NCBI GenBank assembly: GCA_016785225.1
Contig: JAFBJZ010000600.1
Location: forward strand, 434,001-498,000
DNA: 64,000 nt
Direction of reading: 5' to 3'
Source: Psettodes erumei
Taxonomy: Eukaryota; Chordata; Actinopteri; Pleuronectiformes; Psettodidae
Shown: positions 63,764 to 64,000 of the stretch, piece after piece
Layout: every line of letters starts with the position of its first letter
How positions within the stretch are numbered: the stretch's first letter is position 1
The notes under the pieces: generated by a model
What the model was told of the DNA's origin: nothing
Database searches by the model: none
What the model saw: only the letters and a program-made list of their open reading frames with translations
Program-made: the position numbers and the translations under genes

Positions 63764-64000
63764 GTAAAGTGACTTCCACCGCGCTTTTCAGCTCCGCACT
63801 CACCTCACACACTTGGACAAGACCTGTTAACTGAGATAGTTTGTTCTTAAGATTTTTTGAGGAGCCGTTTGCGCCTGACTGGAAAAGAATCTCCTCATAG
63901 TTTCGGTGCAGGTGCGTTGCAGCATCAGATCCCGTTTGGTATGCGTACTTCTCAGCTGGTGCAGTACGTGTACCGGATTAACAAACCAGAGTTCTTAAAA
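63764..64000 (+). other. Sequence after the putative leader exon
   Basis: Probably intron. A second donor-like site, TTCGGTGCAG/GTGCGT, at about 63911 could mark an alternative leader exon. Nothing coding is recognisable to the window edge. Confidence 0.25.

Noticed and set aside
63469..63834. 121-residue plus-strand open frame near the right edge
   Set aside because: It runs straight through a good splice donor in a CpG-rich leader and has an antisense open frame of similar length, as expected of GC-rich sequence. No recognisable domain.
1..64000. CRISPR arrays, operons, prophage, tRNA or rRNA genes
   Set aside because: No regularly spaced repeats, no tightly packed open frames with ribosome-binding sites, and no tRNA cloverleaf or rRNA sequence noticed. 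Intron-rich vertebrate genes explain the coding signal.

Overview
The window is ordinary nuclear DNA of a ray-finned (teleost-like) fish. The evidence is spliced vertebrate genes with GT-AG introns, 5' leader sequence with GC boxes, CA/TG microsatellites, a decayed Tc1-type transposon and several short interspersed repeats of types I recognise from teleost genomes. There is no prokaryotic, phage or plasmid signal. Exon models were built by hand: splice sites were chosen so that reading phase closes across every junction, then compared with the human proteins as I remember them.

Layout. (1) 1-3540, minus strand: the first ten coding exons of MOCOS (molybdenum cofactor sulfurase), with promoter around 3.2-3.5 kb and the C-terminal exons lying beyond the left edge. 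(2) 3.5-9.3 kb: AT-rich spacer with a degenerate internal duplication and a MITE-like element. (3) 9.3-16.7 kb, plus strand: a complete 12-coding-exon PCBP4 (poly(rC)-binding protein, three KH domains, 434 residues), with a possible alternative terminal or poison exon inside the KH2-KH3 linker. (4) 16.7-20.4 kb: spacer with an interspersed repeat and a dead Tc1-like element. (5) 20.4-42.7 kb, plus strand: VWC2 (brorin, secreted BMP antagonist, 311 residues), with a GC-box promoter, a non-coding first exon carrying a uORF, three coding exons and long introns. (6) 42.7-52.2 kb: gene-free spacer with a perfect 34-bp palindrome. (7) 52.25-58.97 kb, plus strand: SPMIP7 (SPATA48/C7orf72), a sperm axonemal microtubule inner protein, one small exon uncertain. 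(8) 59-64 kb: spacer ending in a GC-rich segment that resembles a 5' non-coding exon and donor; by synteny it may be the start of ikzf1.

The genes do not form a pathway. The VWC2-SPMIP7 (-IKZF1?) block matches the human 7p12 order VWC2-ZPBP-SPATA48-IKZF1, except that ZPBP is not visible between them. MOCOS and PCBP4 lie on other chromosomes in human, so this is a mosaic synteny block. I found no convincing previously undescribed system. The most checkable novelties are the PCBP4 alternative exon, the uORFs and the TG tract beside the VWC2 leader-exon donor, the 1-kb hairpin-bearing element in VWC2 intron 3, and the perfect palindrome near 45.6 kb.
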